A stretch of DNA of 49,366 bases from Streptomyces jeddahensis (GCF_001642995.1 NZ_LOHS01000066.1:1-49366), one strand, 5' to 3'. Positions 16,316-24,436 are shown, numbered from the stretch's first letter. Notes: generated from the sequence alone by a model not told the origin. Program-made: numbers and translations.

Positions 16316-16910
16316 TCACAGGACGAGTGCGCAGACGAGCGCTGCCAGGATGCCCAGGGCGAAAAGGCCGCCCACGACGGGGCCGGTGACGGTCGGGGCC
16401 GGCAGGGAATTCCAGGAGGCCGCGAAGCCGGGGCCGTTGCGGGAGCCGAAGCCGGTGAGGAGGCAGTAGCTGCCGAATGCCAGCATGGCGAGGCAGAGCG
16501 TGAGAATGGCGGCGTCAATCTCCTGGGTCCCGGTCCTGGGGCTGCGCGAAGGTGTCGTCCACGTGCACAACGGGGATTTTCGCCCCGGTTTCGAAACGCG
16601 ATGAAGTGTCCACTTCTACGTCTTGGCGGGTGGCCTCACCGTCGTGTGCGGTCCAGCTTCCGGTGTAGCTGAACTGGAGTTCTGTGGAGCGTCGATGCGT
16701 GCCGTAGTGGATCTTCTTGTGCGTTTCGCATGAAGAAACGGTGAGGGTTCCTTCGGTGCCGTGACCGACAAGTTCGCTGCGCAGTTCGGGAATGGTGACC
16801 GCAGCGACGGCCGCGGCCGCGAGAAGCAGTCCCAATCCGAGGAGTCTTCCCGCCCGCAGGCTCCCTGAGCTGCCGTAACGCGGTCCGTAACGCGGCTGTG
16901 TTGTCACCAC
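16316..16910 (-). pseudogene. TM-protein paralogue split by a single-base frameshift
   Basis: From GTG 16910 a frame encodes an N-terminal helix (LLGLGLLLAAAAVAAV), the motif GTEGTLTVSSCETHKKIHYG and a DG-containing domain, then stops at 16515. The next frame (+1) continues at once with EIDAAILTLCLAMLAFGSYC and two membrane helices to 16316. Joined, the product is ~195 residues with the same plan as the 202-residue neighbour. Removing one G in the GG at about 16519-16520 would join QPQDRDP to EIDAAIL. Either a true pseudogene, a sequencing error, or +1 programmed slippage; the first two are likelier. Confidence 0.7.
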
Positions 16911-17036
16911 TTCTGGACGTCCCTTGAATTACTTGACGACCTCTTGATCGATGGATTTTCTGGTTCATGCGCGAGGAGTCTAAGCTACCGGCCTGTCGTT
17001 CAATATGACGTACAGCAGGGGGAGTTCGGGGGAACA

Positions 17037-17363
17037 ATGATGTTCGATTCCTTTCATGTGGACACGGCTGTACTCCGACAGCAGGGGCAGGGATTCGCTG
17101 CCCTCGGGGGTGATTTCACGAGTGCCTCCAAACGGCTTCAGAGCACCCTTGAAGGGATCGGCGAACCGTGGGCGGCGGCGGATTTCGGAGAGATCTTCGG
17201 GCAGGTCTACACGCCGATTCGCGACGGGATCTTCACGTCGATGGACAGCCTCGCGGAACGGCTTCAGCAGATCGGGTACAACCTGCAGGACATGGCGCGT
17301 AACTACGACGCATCGGATACGTCGAACAGCGGCCTGCTGAACGGGATCTCCGCTCAACTCTGA
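17037..17363 (+). CDS. WXG100-family T7SS protein
   Basis: 108 residues from ATG 17037 (MMFDSFHVDTAVL), preceded by GGGGGA. Helical hairpin with the turn motif EPWAAADFGEIFGQVY at about 50-65 and a second helix SMDSLAERLQQIGYNLQDMA. It closely parallels the WXG protein at 32273-32680 (shared F..VY...RDG..SM.SLAERL..IG). The next gene, 50 bases downstream, is the paralogue of the toxin N-domain that follows the other WXG protein, so this is a chaperone/substrate pair. Confidence 0.88.
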   Translation: MMFDSFHVDTAVLRQQGQGFAALGGDFTSASKRLQSTLEGIGEPWAAADFGEIFGQVYTPIRDGIFTSMDSLAERLQQIGYNLQDMARNYDASDTSNSGLLNGISAQL

Positions 17364-17413
17364 GCGAATCTAAGGAATCCAAGCGAATCTAAGCGAAATT
17401 CGGGGCTATTGGC

Positions 17414-18448
17414 ATGTCGCTCACGCTGCCCAGCGAGCTTGTCTGGGTGCTTGACCTCCTCGGCTACAACTGGCCCGAGGCCGACGAAGAAGCACTGCAT
17501 GAGATCGCCGAGACCTGGCGGATTTTCGGCGCGGAACTCGAAGAGATTCAGGCGCAGGGCGAGGGCCTCGCCCGCACCGTCGTCGCCGGCAACATCGGCT
17601 CGGCTGTCGACGGCTTCAGCAGGGCCTGGGGCGCCTACACCGGCGCGAACGGCGAGGACAGCTACATCCCTGATGCGAAGATCGTGTGCGAAGTGATCGC
17701 CTTCGCCTTCGACGCGGCCGCGGTGGCGGTCCTCACGGCGAAGCTGGCCGTGATCGCGCAGCTCGTCGCCCTGGCCATCGAGATCATCGCGGCGCAGGCG
17801 GCGGCTCCTTTCACCTTCGGACTGTCCGAGCTCGGCGCGCTGGGCGCGACGCAGGCCACGCGGGTGATCGTCCGGGAACTGCTGGACCGGCTCAAGAAGG
17901 AGGTCATGGAGGCGATCACCAAGGCCATGGAGCACGCCACCATGGACACCCTCAAGAGGATCGCCAAGGAGCAGGTCAAGCAGATCGTCCAGGAACGGGT
18001 GGTCGACACCGCCAAGGACACGGCCCGCGAGGCCGCCATCGGAATGGTGCAGAACATCGGCCAGCAGAGCATCGAGACCTACTTCGACGCGCGGACCGGC
18101 ATCGACCTCGGAGAGACGGCGGACGTAGCCAAGGCGGCGGCCGGCGACTATGTGGACGGCCTCAAGAACGAGGTCACCGCGGGCGAGGGATCGGCACTCG
18201 CCGGCTACGCGGATCCGACCACGCACGTGGACACCGCGCAGGAGGCCTTAATCGGGGCGGTCGGGGATCGCGCACAGCAGGGTGTCGACGCGCTGGCCGG
18301 ACAGGGTGCCAACACCACACAGACGTCCGGCGGGGCTGCGGCCACCGCCTCCGCCGCGGGCTCCGGTTCCTCCAGTTCCTCCCGTGCCTCCAGTTCCTCC
18401 GGCTCCTCGGGGAGCGCGGATGACTGGGCTCGAAACGAGTTCGGATGA
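17414..18448 (+). CDS. T7SS delivery-domain protein lacking a toxin domain
   Basis: 344 residues. Residues 1-250 match the N-terminal domain of the toxin at 27673-32127 over their length: LPSELVWVLDLLGYNWPEAD versus LPDELEWVLEMLGYNWPTAD, and the central hydrophobic block AVIAQLVALAIEIIAAQAAA is nearly identical. This is the CpnT/EspB-like helical domain that T7SS uses to export toxins. Here it ends in a Ser-rich tail of ~40 residues (GSGSSSSSRASSSSGSSGSA) with no catalytic domain. A TTA codon at 18248-18250 makes it dependent on the bldA tRNA, hence on the developmental stage. Either a structural substrate or a decapitated toxin. Confidence 0.8.
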   Translation: MSLTLPSELVWVLDLLGYNWPEADEEALHEIAETWRIFGAELEEIQAQGEGLARTVVAGNIGSAVDGFSRAWGAYTGANGEDSYIPDAKIVCEVIAFAFDAAAVAVLTAKLAVIAQLVALAIEIIAAQAAAPFTFGLSELGALGATQATRVIVRELLDRLKKEVMEAITKAMEHATMDTLKRIAKEQVKQIVQERVVDTAKDTAREAAIGMVQNIGQQSIETYFDARTGIDLGETADVAKAAAGDYVDGLKNEVTAGEGSALAGYADPTTHVDTAQEALIGAVGDRAQQGVDALAGQGANTTQTSGGAAATASAAGSGSSSSSRASSSSGSSGSADDWARNEFG

Positions 18449-18470
18449 CGCCCGCTGCTTTTCACCGCCC

Positions 18471-18560
18471 TCACCGCCGACCGGCACCTAACCGCCGACA
18501 GGCACCTCACCGCCGACAGGCACCTCACCGCCGACAGGCACCTCACCGCCGACAGGAAGG
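18471..18560. repeat. Tandem 18-bp repeat, 5 units
   Basis: Units of TCACCGCCGACAGGCACC, two exact copies in the middle (18507-18542) and three with 1-4 changes. It lies between the delivery-domain gene and the coiled-coil protein gene. The last unit ends in AGGAAGG, which serves as ribosome site region 13 bases before the next start. Confidence 0.92.
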
Positions 18561-18573
18561 ACGTGCCGGGCCC

Positions 18574-18963
18574 ATGACCGCGGACCGGGAAATCCAGGAC
18601 GAGGAACTGATGGGGATCGCCCAGGACCCCGAGCAAGCCCTGCGGCTGCGCCGCTCCCTGCGCACGATCGCCAATGCGACATCGCTCCACCCGGACCTGC
18701 GCGACATGGCGCGTGCGGTGCTCAGCGGGCGCGTCGACATCAAGGACGCCTTCCAGGACCCGCGCTACACCGAGGCCGTATACCAGCGGATCCACGAGAT
18801 GCGCCGGGCGGCCGACGACCAGACGTACGCGGAACGCCGGCAGTCCAAGGCCCGGTTCGCGGAATGGGACGCGCGGCAGCAGGCGGAGCTGGACCGGGAA
18901 CGTGCCGAGCGGGACTCGCCGGTGCTCATCTCCGGCCGGAGACAGCGTCCCGCTCAGCGCTGA
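18574..18963 (+). CDS. Small coiled-coil protein, paralogue family member 1
   Basis: 129 residues. The core reads DEELMGIAQDPEQALRLRRS, then DMARAVLSGRVDIKDAFQDP, then a charged helix (RFAEWDARQQAELDRERAER). Two paralogues lie nearby (19379-19780 minus, 22298-22726 plus) sharing the pattern L.D.A..L..A..R.LR.SL..L...........L...A...L.GR..L.DA. No membrane segment or signal. They always sit beside T7SS substrate genes here, which suggests a chaperone or adaptor role (inference). Function unknown to me. Confidence 0.75.
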   Translation: MTADREIQDEELMGIAQDPEQALRLRRSLRTIANATSLHPDLRDMARAVLSGRVDIKDAFQDPRYTEAVYQRIHEMRRAADDQTYAERRQSKARFAEWDARQQAELDRERAERDSPVLISGRRQRPAQR

Positions 18964-18966
18964 GGC

Positions 18967-19272
18967 TCAGGCCACGCTGCGGAGTACTACCAGCGCCACG
19001 CTGCTCCCCAGAGCACACGACAGGGCGAGCGCCAGCAACTTGCCACTGCGGCTGCGGTAGCCGCGCACGGCCGCCCAGATTCCGGTGGCGCCGACGACAG
19101 CCAGAGCTCCGTTCACCAGGCGCATGGCGACGTCGAAGCCCGGCATGGTAGCCGCTGCGAGGCCGCCCAGGGCCACCATCGCGCTGAGGATGCCGGCGAA
19201 CATCGCCGCGTTCCACCAGGTGCGAGACGACAGTCGCTCCCGGCTGCTGTCACCCATGTCATTCATCAGCAT
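18967..19272 (-). CDS. Small membrane protein
   Basis: Up to 101 residues from ATG 19272 (in-frame ATGs at 19263 and 19257 are alternatives). Two to three membrane helices (AGILSAMVALGGLAAATMPG; LVNGALAVVGATGIWAAVRG; LLALALSCALGSSVALVVL). Convergent with the coiled-coil gene, with a 3-base gap. No family recognised. Confidence 0.65.
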   Translation of the reverse strand: MLMNDMGDSSRERLSSRTWWNAAMFAGILSAMVALGGLAAATMPGFDVAMRLVNGALAVVGATGIWAAVRGYRSRSGKLLALALSCALGSSVALVVLRSVA

Positions 19273-19378
19273 GGGCGGCAGGCTACGCCATCACACGGAT
19301 GGGAGCAGCCGACGGGAGCCTCGTCCATCCGCCGCGCCTGCAGTATGCGGCCTGCAGTATGCGGCAGCCGTTCCCCCT

Positions 19379-19780
19379 TCACAGCTTCCAGTCGTGGCCA
19401 CTGTGGCGAGGCCGGTGATGTGCCCCCCTTGAGCGCTCTGCTGCCTCTTGGCGTTCCTGTTCGATCTCGGCGCGCTGCGCTTCGAGGTAGCGTTCGGCCT
19501 CGGCGCGCTGCCGTTCGCGCTCTTCCGGGGACTGTTGCTCGTACTCCTGGCGAGCCTGTGCAATGCGCTCGCCGAGGGCATCGGAGTACGCGCCCACGCG
19601 CAGGGCTTCGCGGAGGCCGACTCGCCCTGCGAGGACCTCCCGGGCCATCTCCTGGAGTGCACCGTTGCCGGACGGATTGTCGGCGAGGCGCTGGAGTGAC
19701 TTCCGCAGAGCACGGGCCCGTGCCTCGTCCCGCGCGATGTCCATCAGGTCTGCGTCGCCGATCTGGCGCTCTTCACCCAT
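19379..19780 (-). CDS. Small coiled-coil protein, paralogue family member 2
   Basis: 133 residues from ATG 19780 (AGGAGAG at about 19793-19799). It shares with member 1 the opening IGDADLMDIARDEARARALR and the block EMAREVLAGRVGLREALR, then a long charged helix (ERERQRAEAERYLEAQRAEI). It lies downstream of the EspC-like/helical substrate pair (20948, 20607) on the same strand, with a tandem repeat in the spacer. Role unknown. Confidence 0.75.
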   Translation of the reverse strand: MGEERQIGDADLMDIARDEARARALRKSLQRLADNPSGNGALQEMAREVLAGRVGLREALRVGAYSDALGERIAQARQEYEQQSPEERERQRAEAERYLEAQRAEIEQERQEAAERSRGAHHRPRHSGHDWKL

Positions 19781-19830
19781 GGTGTGGGTCTCTCCTTACT
19801 ACCGGCGATTGCCGGGGCGATTGGGCAACA

Positions 19831-19863
19831 GGACAGGGTCAGGGCAGGGTCAGGACAGGGTCA
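19831..19863. repeat. Tandem 11-bp repeat, 3 units
   Basis: GGACAGGGTCA / GGGCAGGGTCA / GGACAGGGTCA. The last unit contains the stop codon of the upstream minus-strand gene; the first ends 50 bases before the start of the next gene. Confidence 0.85.
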
Positions 19864-20607
19864 GGCGACCGCGGGGTTGTCGTAATTTCCGCCCACGGAC
19901 GGGAAGTTCTGGAAGTGCCCGTAGATCTCGGCTCCCAGTGACTCCAGGACTCCGATTCCGCCGTTGACGATGGTCTGCGCCTGGGCGAACATCTTGGTCG
20001 CGTCCCCCCACATCTTGAGCAGCCGCGTGATCTCAAGGGCAGCCAGTCCATATCCGACGACGGCCCCCACGCCTGTCCAGGACAGCGCTGTACCCGCGGC
20101 CATTTCGATACCAACGATGATCAGGCCGTCGATGATGCCGCTGAGCACGCCCTTGATGGCTTCCGCCGTCGAATAGGCGGCGTGGGCCAGTCTCTCGTAC
20201 GTGGCTTGCAGGGAATCGAAGGTCTCGCGGCACCCGGTGAGTTTCTTGGCCAGCTCGTCGAAGTAGATATAGGCCGCATCCGCGGCATTGCCGTCCCATG
20301 TCGAATCGAGAGACGAGTTCCCCGACTTCAGGTTCGCTGCTACGCCTTCGCATGCCTTGCCGATGTTCTGCCATACGGAAGCGCACTCGGCGAAGGACTC
20401 CCAGTCCCCGGCGAACCACTGGATGACTTCCTCCAGGGGGTTGAACCCGAAGACCGCGTTGTACGCCTCCATGATCCAATACGAGGGGCTGACGAGGTCG
20501 CTGGCGTCGTTGAAGACGTCCAACAGGAACCCTTGTGAGAACTCCTCGGGCTTTTGGGGAGCGGTCAGGTGGCTCGTGGGCTCGGATATGTCTGCAAACC
20601 CGGACAT
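19861..20607 (-). CDS. Helical T7SS substrate, WXG/PPE-like
   Basis: 248 residues from ATG 20607. All-alpha; a W.GNAADAA motif (STWDGNAADAAYIYFDELAK, about 105-124) is characteristic of large WXG100-related substrates such as those annotated WXG100 family in Streptomyces. Hydrophobic helices follow (GVLSGIIDGLIIVGIEMAAG; WTGVGAVVGYGLAALEI). The C-terminus ends after FPSVGGNYDNPAVA with no toxin domain. It starts 26 bases after the EspC-like gene and is probably exported with it. Confidence 0.75.
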   Translation of the reverse strand: MSGFADISEPTSHLTAPQKPEEFSQGFLLDVFNDASDLVSPSYWIMEAYNAVFGFNPLEEVIQWFAGDWESFAECASVWQNIGKACEGVAANLKSGNSSLDSTWDGNAADAAYIYFDELAKKLTGCRETFDSLQATYERLAHAAYSTAEAIKGVLSGIIDGLIIVGIEMAAGTALSWTGVGAVVGYGLAALEITRLLKMWGDATKMFAQAQTIVNGGIGVLESLGAEIYGHFQNFPSVGGNYDNPAVA

Positions 20608-20633
20608 GCAGGGGCCTCTCGGGGGTGGCGGAC

Positions 20634-20948
20634 TCAGCGCTTGCTGGGCGGGAAGGTGGCGTCCATGGATTGAGCGGTCGATTCGTCGGTCGTCCTGTAG
20701 TAGTTGGCGCTCTTCCTCATTTCCGCCTCTGCGGCGCGCAGCACCGACTCCGCTCGTGTCAGAGCGGAGTTGACCTCGTCGACCACCGTCCGGTGAGCAC
20801 CGATGATCAATTCGATCAGTCCCTGGTCGGAGACGCCTACGTCGCTGTTCTCCTGTGCGTACTTCCTTGCTTGCTGAACGTCCTCGGCAGCTCTGGCCAC
20901 TTGGTCCGCGAAGCTTTCGAGATCGCCAGCCTGAACCTTGAACCCCAT
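20634..20948 (-). CDS. EspC/ESX-like small T7SS protein
   Basis: 104 residues. It opens MGFKVQAGDLESFADQVARA, a pattern of the T7SS_ESX_EspC family (M..F.V....L..FA..V), followed by a helical hairpin and a second helix ALTRAESVLRAAEAEMRKSA with the Y(Y)..TD ending (ANYYRTTDESTAQ). Strong ribosome site AGGAGAACAC before ATG. First gene of the operon with the 248-residue substrate; probable heterodimer partner. Confidence 0.8.
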   Translation of the reverse strand: MGFKVQAGDLESFADQVARAAEDVQQARKYAQENSDVGVSDQGLIELIIGAHRTVVDEVNSALTRAESVLRAAEAEMRKSANYYRTTDESTAQSMDATFPPSKR

Positions 20949-21028
20949 GTGTTCTCCTCTGCCTTCCCGTCACAGCCGCTGTGACAAGCACCGACGATCC
21001 ACCGGACGATCCACCGGAAACAAAGCCT

Positions 21029-21691
21029 CTAGCGGGAGGATCCGCCGCGCGTACGCTCCCGGTGCCCCTTGCGATCCGGAACACCCATGTAACCGACCTC
21101 GCGTTCGGTCTCGCCGAGCCACAGCTGAGGGACCTGCTGCTGGATCGCCGTGACCAGTGCCACTCGGGAACCCGCAGGCACAGGGACGCGGTAGCGCAGC
21201 CGCGGCAGGGTGGGGTGCAGCGGTTCCTCGTCGCGGACCAGGGGCCACAGGACCGGGTCGTCGCGGTCGATGGGAGTGTTGGGGCACAGCTCGATGGAGT
21301 ACACCTTCACACCGCCCCTCTTGCCCACCTTGCTCCAGTGCAGCCCGACTCCGGCGAGGCTCTGCCAGGGGATGACGTTCTGCGCCTTGCCGTTACTCAC
21401 CCACAGCCCCGTGTCGTCGATGCTCACGCTGGAGTGCCGGCTCGACCAGGCGGCGATCAGGCTGCCGACGCTGATGAAGCCCATGAACAGCCCGATGACG
21501 ATTCCCCCGATCCCCTTGGGGTTCGGCCCGCCGTCTCCGAGCCCGGCGGTCATCGCTATGCCGCCGAACAGGACCAGGGCACTGATCGCCGTGAGCGCGA
21601 TGCCCAGAGGGATCATCCGCCGCGAGGCCCGCTGTCCGGTGCGTACGACAGTGGCGGTGGGGGAGGGGGAGAGCCCGCGGGAAATCGACAT
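21029..21691 (-). CDS. Two-TM protein with PH-like domain
   Basis: 220 residues from ATG 21691. Two membrane helices (about 27-48 IPLGIALTAISALVLFGGIA; about 62-84 GGIVIGLFMGFISVGSLIAA) precede a beta-rich PH-like domain (VSIDDTGLWVSNGKAQNVIP, then WQSLAGVGLHWSKVG). Proteins of this kind are common and uncharacterised in Streptomyces. Separated from the neighbours by short spacers; divergent from the gene at 21760. Confidence 0.7.
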   Translation of the reverse strand: MSISRGLSPSPTATVVRTGQRASRRMIPLGIALTAISALVLFGGIAMTAGLGDGGPNPKGIGGIVIGLFMGFISVGSLIAAWSSRHSSVSIDDTGLWVSNGKAQNVIPWQSLAGVGLHWSKVGKRGGVKVYSIELCPNTPIDRDDPVLWPLVRDEEPLHPTLPRLRYRVPVPAGSRVALVTAIQQQVPQLWLGETEREVGYMGVPDRKGHRERTRGGSSR

Positions 21692-21759
21692 GGGGCGGAA
21701 GTGTAGGGAACGTCTCCGCGCCGCCACCAGGCGGGCTTTGACCGCTAGGCTCCACCGCC

Positions 21760-22152
21760 ATGACAGCGCATGGCGGTGACTCGGCGACCAGGCCGGACAG
21801 GACGGGCGGGCAGCCACTGTCTTCCGGGGGCAGCACGGAGGAGCTGCGGGCGCAGTTCCAGGCGCGGGGCCGGCCGGGGCTCGCGGAGGACCGGCGGCGC
21901 GACGCGCGGCAGGCACGTCGGATGTACGCGGCGTTCGCCGGGATGGTCGCCGTCATCTGCCTCGTCCTCATCGTCGTGCGCCTCGGCAGGGGCGACGCCA
22001 TGGGTGTCTGGGTCGCCACGTACGCCGTGGGTGGGGGCGTCAGCGGTGTGGGTGCTGTGCTGGCCCGGAGCGGTCGCACCCGCTGGGCGCTGGCGGTCAC
22101 GTGTGTCGCGGTAGCGCTGGCGAGTCTCGGCGACAGCCCAACGTTCCGCTGA
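21760..22152 (+). CDS. Small membrane protein, 130 aa
   Basis: Charged N-terminal region (residues 1-52, ELRAQFQARGRPGLAEDRRR) followed by three membrane helices (YAAFAGMVAVICLVLIVVRL; MGVWVATYAVGGGVSGVGAV; WALAVTCVAVALASLG). No known domain recognised. The divergent promoter region with 21691 is only 68 bases. Confidence 0.65.
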   Translation: MTAHGGDSATRPDRTGGQPLSSGGSTEELRAQFQARGRPGLAEDRRRDARQARRMYAAFAGMVAVICLVLIVVRLGRGDAMGVWVATYAVGGGVSGVGAVLARSGRTRWALAVTCVAVALASLGDSPTFR

Positions 22153-22297
22153 GGCCGGTCGATAGTGAAGGCGGCGCCCACAACCCTCACGGCCCCCACG
22201 CCGGTCATCCCGATCGCGGCCCGTCGCGTCGCTCTCCACCGTGGCGTTGCCGGTGACGCGAGATACTTCGGGTGACGAGAGGCGAGGAGAAGCTCAG

Positions 22298-22726
22298 ATG
22301 ACCAGGCAGCCCGAGAACTCCCCGAATCCGCAGGGCTCTTCACCGGAGCGAGGTGTGCTGGACGAGGCACTCGAACCGGAGCAGGTACGTTCTCTGAACT
22401 CCGCCCTGCGCAAGCTGTCCGAAACCGACGGCGCCAGTAAGGAGCTGCAGGACGCGGCGAAGAGGCTGCTCTCCGGCCGCCTTGCCCTGCGCGACGCCCT
22501 GGACGATCCCGCGGTGGCACGCGCGCTGGGCGGGGGCATGGCGTCTCTGCGCGGTCAGTGGGACGCGCTCCCCGAGGAGGAGCGCGAGCGGATCAGGCGC
22601 GGGGAGGCCCCGGCGAGCGGGAGTCCCTCTTCGGGTTCCTCCGAGCAGAGGGGCTCCGAAGGGCAGTCATCGCAGTCCGGGAAGAAGAGCCAAGGGCGCC
22701 ACAGCGGCGGATTCTCGCTGTACTGA
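22298..22726 (+). CDS. Small coiled-coil protein, paralogue family member 3
   Basis: 142 residues from ATG 22298. Core VRSLNSALRKLSETDGASKE then LQDAAKRLLSGRLALRDALD matches members 1 and 2 (L.GR..L.DA block), followed by EEERERIRRG and a Ser/Gly-rich low-complexity tail not present in the others. The stop TGA directly abuts the stop of the convergent gene at 22727, leaving no spacer and no terminator. Confidence 0.72.
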   Translation: MTRQPENSPNPQGSSPERGVLDEALEPEQVRSLNSALRKLSETDGASKELQDAAKRLLSGRLALRDALDDPAVARALGGGMASLRGQWDALPEEERERIRRGEAPASGSPSSGSSEQRGSEGQSSQSGKKSQGRHSGGFSLY

Positions 22727-23053
22727 TCACTGAGCCTGGCGCTGTTTCCGGTACAGCGCGATGGCCGCCTCCGTCGGGTAGTTGGGAACCGTCACGGTCT
22801 CGCCCGTCTCCTTGGAGACCACGATCTTGCTGCCGCCGGGCGGAGCGGGCCGAGGCCGGCCGGCGGCGTCCGTGGCGGGCGGGAACTCCGCGTACACCAG
22901 GTACCCGATGTCGAACTCCTCGACGCGCAGCTCGGCGGGGGTGCCGTCCGGCAGCTTGGGTTGCGCATACCGGGTGCGGACGATGTCGAGGGCCTGCTCG
23001 GGGGTGGTCGGCGGTGCCGGGTCGGCAGGGTTGTCCGGGTTGTCCGAGGTCAC
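22727..23053 (-). CDS. Small YrhB/Imm35-like protein
   Basis: 108 residues from GTG 23053 (AGGAGAG in front). After a Pro/Asp-rich start it shows TPEQALDIVRTRYAQPKL, VEEFDIGYLVYAEFPP and SKIVVSKETGETVTVPNYP. The same three blocks form the N-terminal domain of the SUKH-4 protein just upstream (QALALADRWL / MQEFDLGWVVWAAP / VVDRRTGELTVWPSVP). This fold (YrhB, Imm35-type) is found in immunity proteins of polymorphic toxins. Last gene of the minus-strand toxin cassette. Function inferred from kinship and context. Confidence 0.65.
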   Translation of the reverse strand: MTSDNPDNPADPAPPTTPEQALDIVRTRYAQPKLPDGTPAELRVEEFDIGYLVYAEFPPATDAAGRPRPAPPGGSKIVVSKETGETVTVPNYPTEAAIALYRKQRQAQ

Positions 23054-23107
23054 GGGTTGCTCTCCTGGTTCTCTCGGGTGTCTCGGTGGGGCTCTTCAGA
23101 CGGCCGG

Positions 23108-24436
23108 TCAGAACAACCCGTGCCACATCTGCTCGACGACCAGCGACCACCAGGTGTCCGCGTCGGCCAGCGCGGACGCGTCGATGGCCGCCAGCTGCTC
23201 CTGCAGCGTCGCCACTTCCCCGCCGGCCGCGACCGGGTCCAGGCCCTGCATCCGCTGCCGTGTGGTCGCGAGCAAGGCCAGGGAGCGGGCGAAGGCGGCG
23301 GCCGAGACGTTGACGTAGCGAGCCGCGCCGGTGACCGGGTCCACCGCCCACACCGCGCCGAGGCCGTCCGGCTGCCCCGTACCCGGCAGGCACTGCACCG
23401 CTACGACCGCGACCCCGTCGAAGCCGATCCGGGCCAGGTGCGCCAGGGCGCCGATCTTCTCCTCGCCCGCCGGGCTGCGGCGCTCGCGCAGATGCGTGGC
23501 GACGTCGGTGAACAGGCCGCCCGCCGGAGGGGCGTCGGGTCGGTCGGCGGTGAAGAAGAGCGGGAGGTCGGCGGGGAGCCCTGCCCAGGTGAGCGTGGAC
23601 TTGGCGGTCTCGGGCAGAGGGCTGCCCGCGATGTCGTCGGCGTCGTAGCGGCGTACGCCGTCCTGGCCGAAGACCTCGACGAGATGGCGGCCGAGGGCCG
23701 CGTCACGCATCGGCTCCGCGGGTGTCACCTGGGCGGGAACCGGGAGGCGGTGCGGGCGGGGTGGCGGCTGCTGACCCGCGATCCGGTTCATCGTCTCGAC
23801 CTGCTCGACCAGCGCGGCGATCCCCTCCGCGCGCGCCTCGGGACGGGCTCCGTAGGTCTGTGAGCAGGAGAGCTGAGCGTTGGGGAAGGTGTTGAGGAAT
23901 TCCGCCGTGTAGCCGCCGGGGAGCAGGCTGGGGCGCAGGTCGGTGTGGATGGCGACCACGTTCTCGGCGGGTACGTTCATGCGCCGCAGGTCGGCCCACG
24001 CCTGGTACTCGGCCGGGGGCAGGCCCGGGCCGGAGGTGCGGAAGACGGTGGTCTCCTCGCCGGTGGCCGGGTCGGTGTAGGTGAAGACTGCGGTGTTGCC
24101 GGGGCCGGTGACCGGACGGGCGCCTTCGGGCGCGTCCGAGCCCTGTGCCGCGCCGCCGTGCTTCTGCCGGTACATCTGCACGACCTCGTCGACCGGCACC
24201 GACGGCCAGACCGTCAGCTCGCCGGTACGGCGGTCCACGACCCCGCACGCGTTGCCGACCTCGGCGGGCGGCCGGCGCTCCCCGGTCACCGGGTCGCGCT
24301 CGGGCTCCGCGGGCGCGGCCCACACGACCCAGCCCAGGTCGAACTCCTGCATCCGGACCTCGCGGCGCGGCTCCGCCGAGCCTTCCGGGTTGAGCCAACG
24401 GTCGGCGAGGGCCAGCGCCTGCTCCTGGCTGATCAC
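23108..24436 (-). CDS. SUKH-4 immunity protein fused to YrhB-like and inactive deaminase-like domains
   Basis: 442 residues from GTG 24436 (AGGAG in front). Three parts: YrhB/Imm35-like (about 1-95); a deaminase-like middle domain (about 115-215) with HTDLRPSLLPGGYTAEFLNT followed by FPNAQLSCSQTYG; and a C-terminal SUKH-4 domain (about 255-442, PLPETAKSTLTWAGLPADLP ... WWSLVVEQMWHGLF). In the active deaminase family that I recall here, the motif is ELQPCxxPGGYC; both zinc cysteines are replaced (Ser near 171, Thr near 177), so it should be catalytically dead. SUKH proteins are known immunity proteins; the dead domain may mimic or bind the toxin's deaminase. Confidence 0.75.
   Translation of the reverse strand: MISQEQALALADRWLNPEGSAEPRREVRMQEFDLGWVVWAAPAEPERDPVTGERRPPAEVGNACGVVDRRTGELTVWPSVPVDEVVQMYRQKHGGAAQGSDAPEGARPVTGPGNTAVFTYTDPATGEETTVFRTSGPGLPPAEYQAWADLRRMNVPAENVVAIHTDLRPSLLPGGYTAEFLNTFPNAQLSCSQTYGARPEARAEGIAALVEQVETMNRIAGQQPPPRPHRLPVPAQVTPAEPMRDAALGRHLVEVFGQDGVRRYDADDIAGSPLPETAKSTLTWAGLPADLPLFFTADRPDAPPAGGLFTDVATHLRERRSPAGEEKIGALAHLARIGFDGVAVVAVQCLPGTGQPDGLGAVWAVDPVTGAARYVNVSAAAFARSLALLATTRQRMQGLDPVAAGGEVATLQEQLAAIDASALADADTWWSLVVEQMWHGLF

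Noticed and set aside
18471..18560. CRISPR array
   Set aside because: Repeats are directly tandem with no spacers, only 18 bp, no cas genes.
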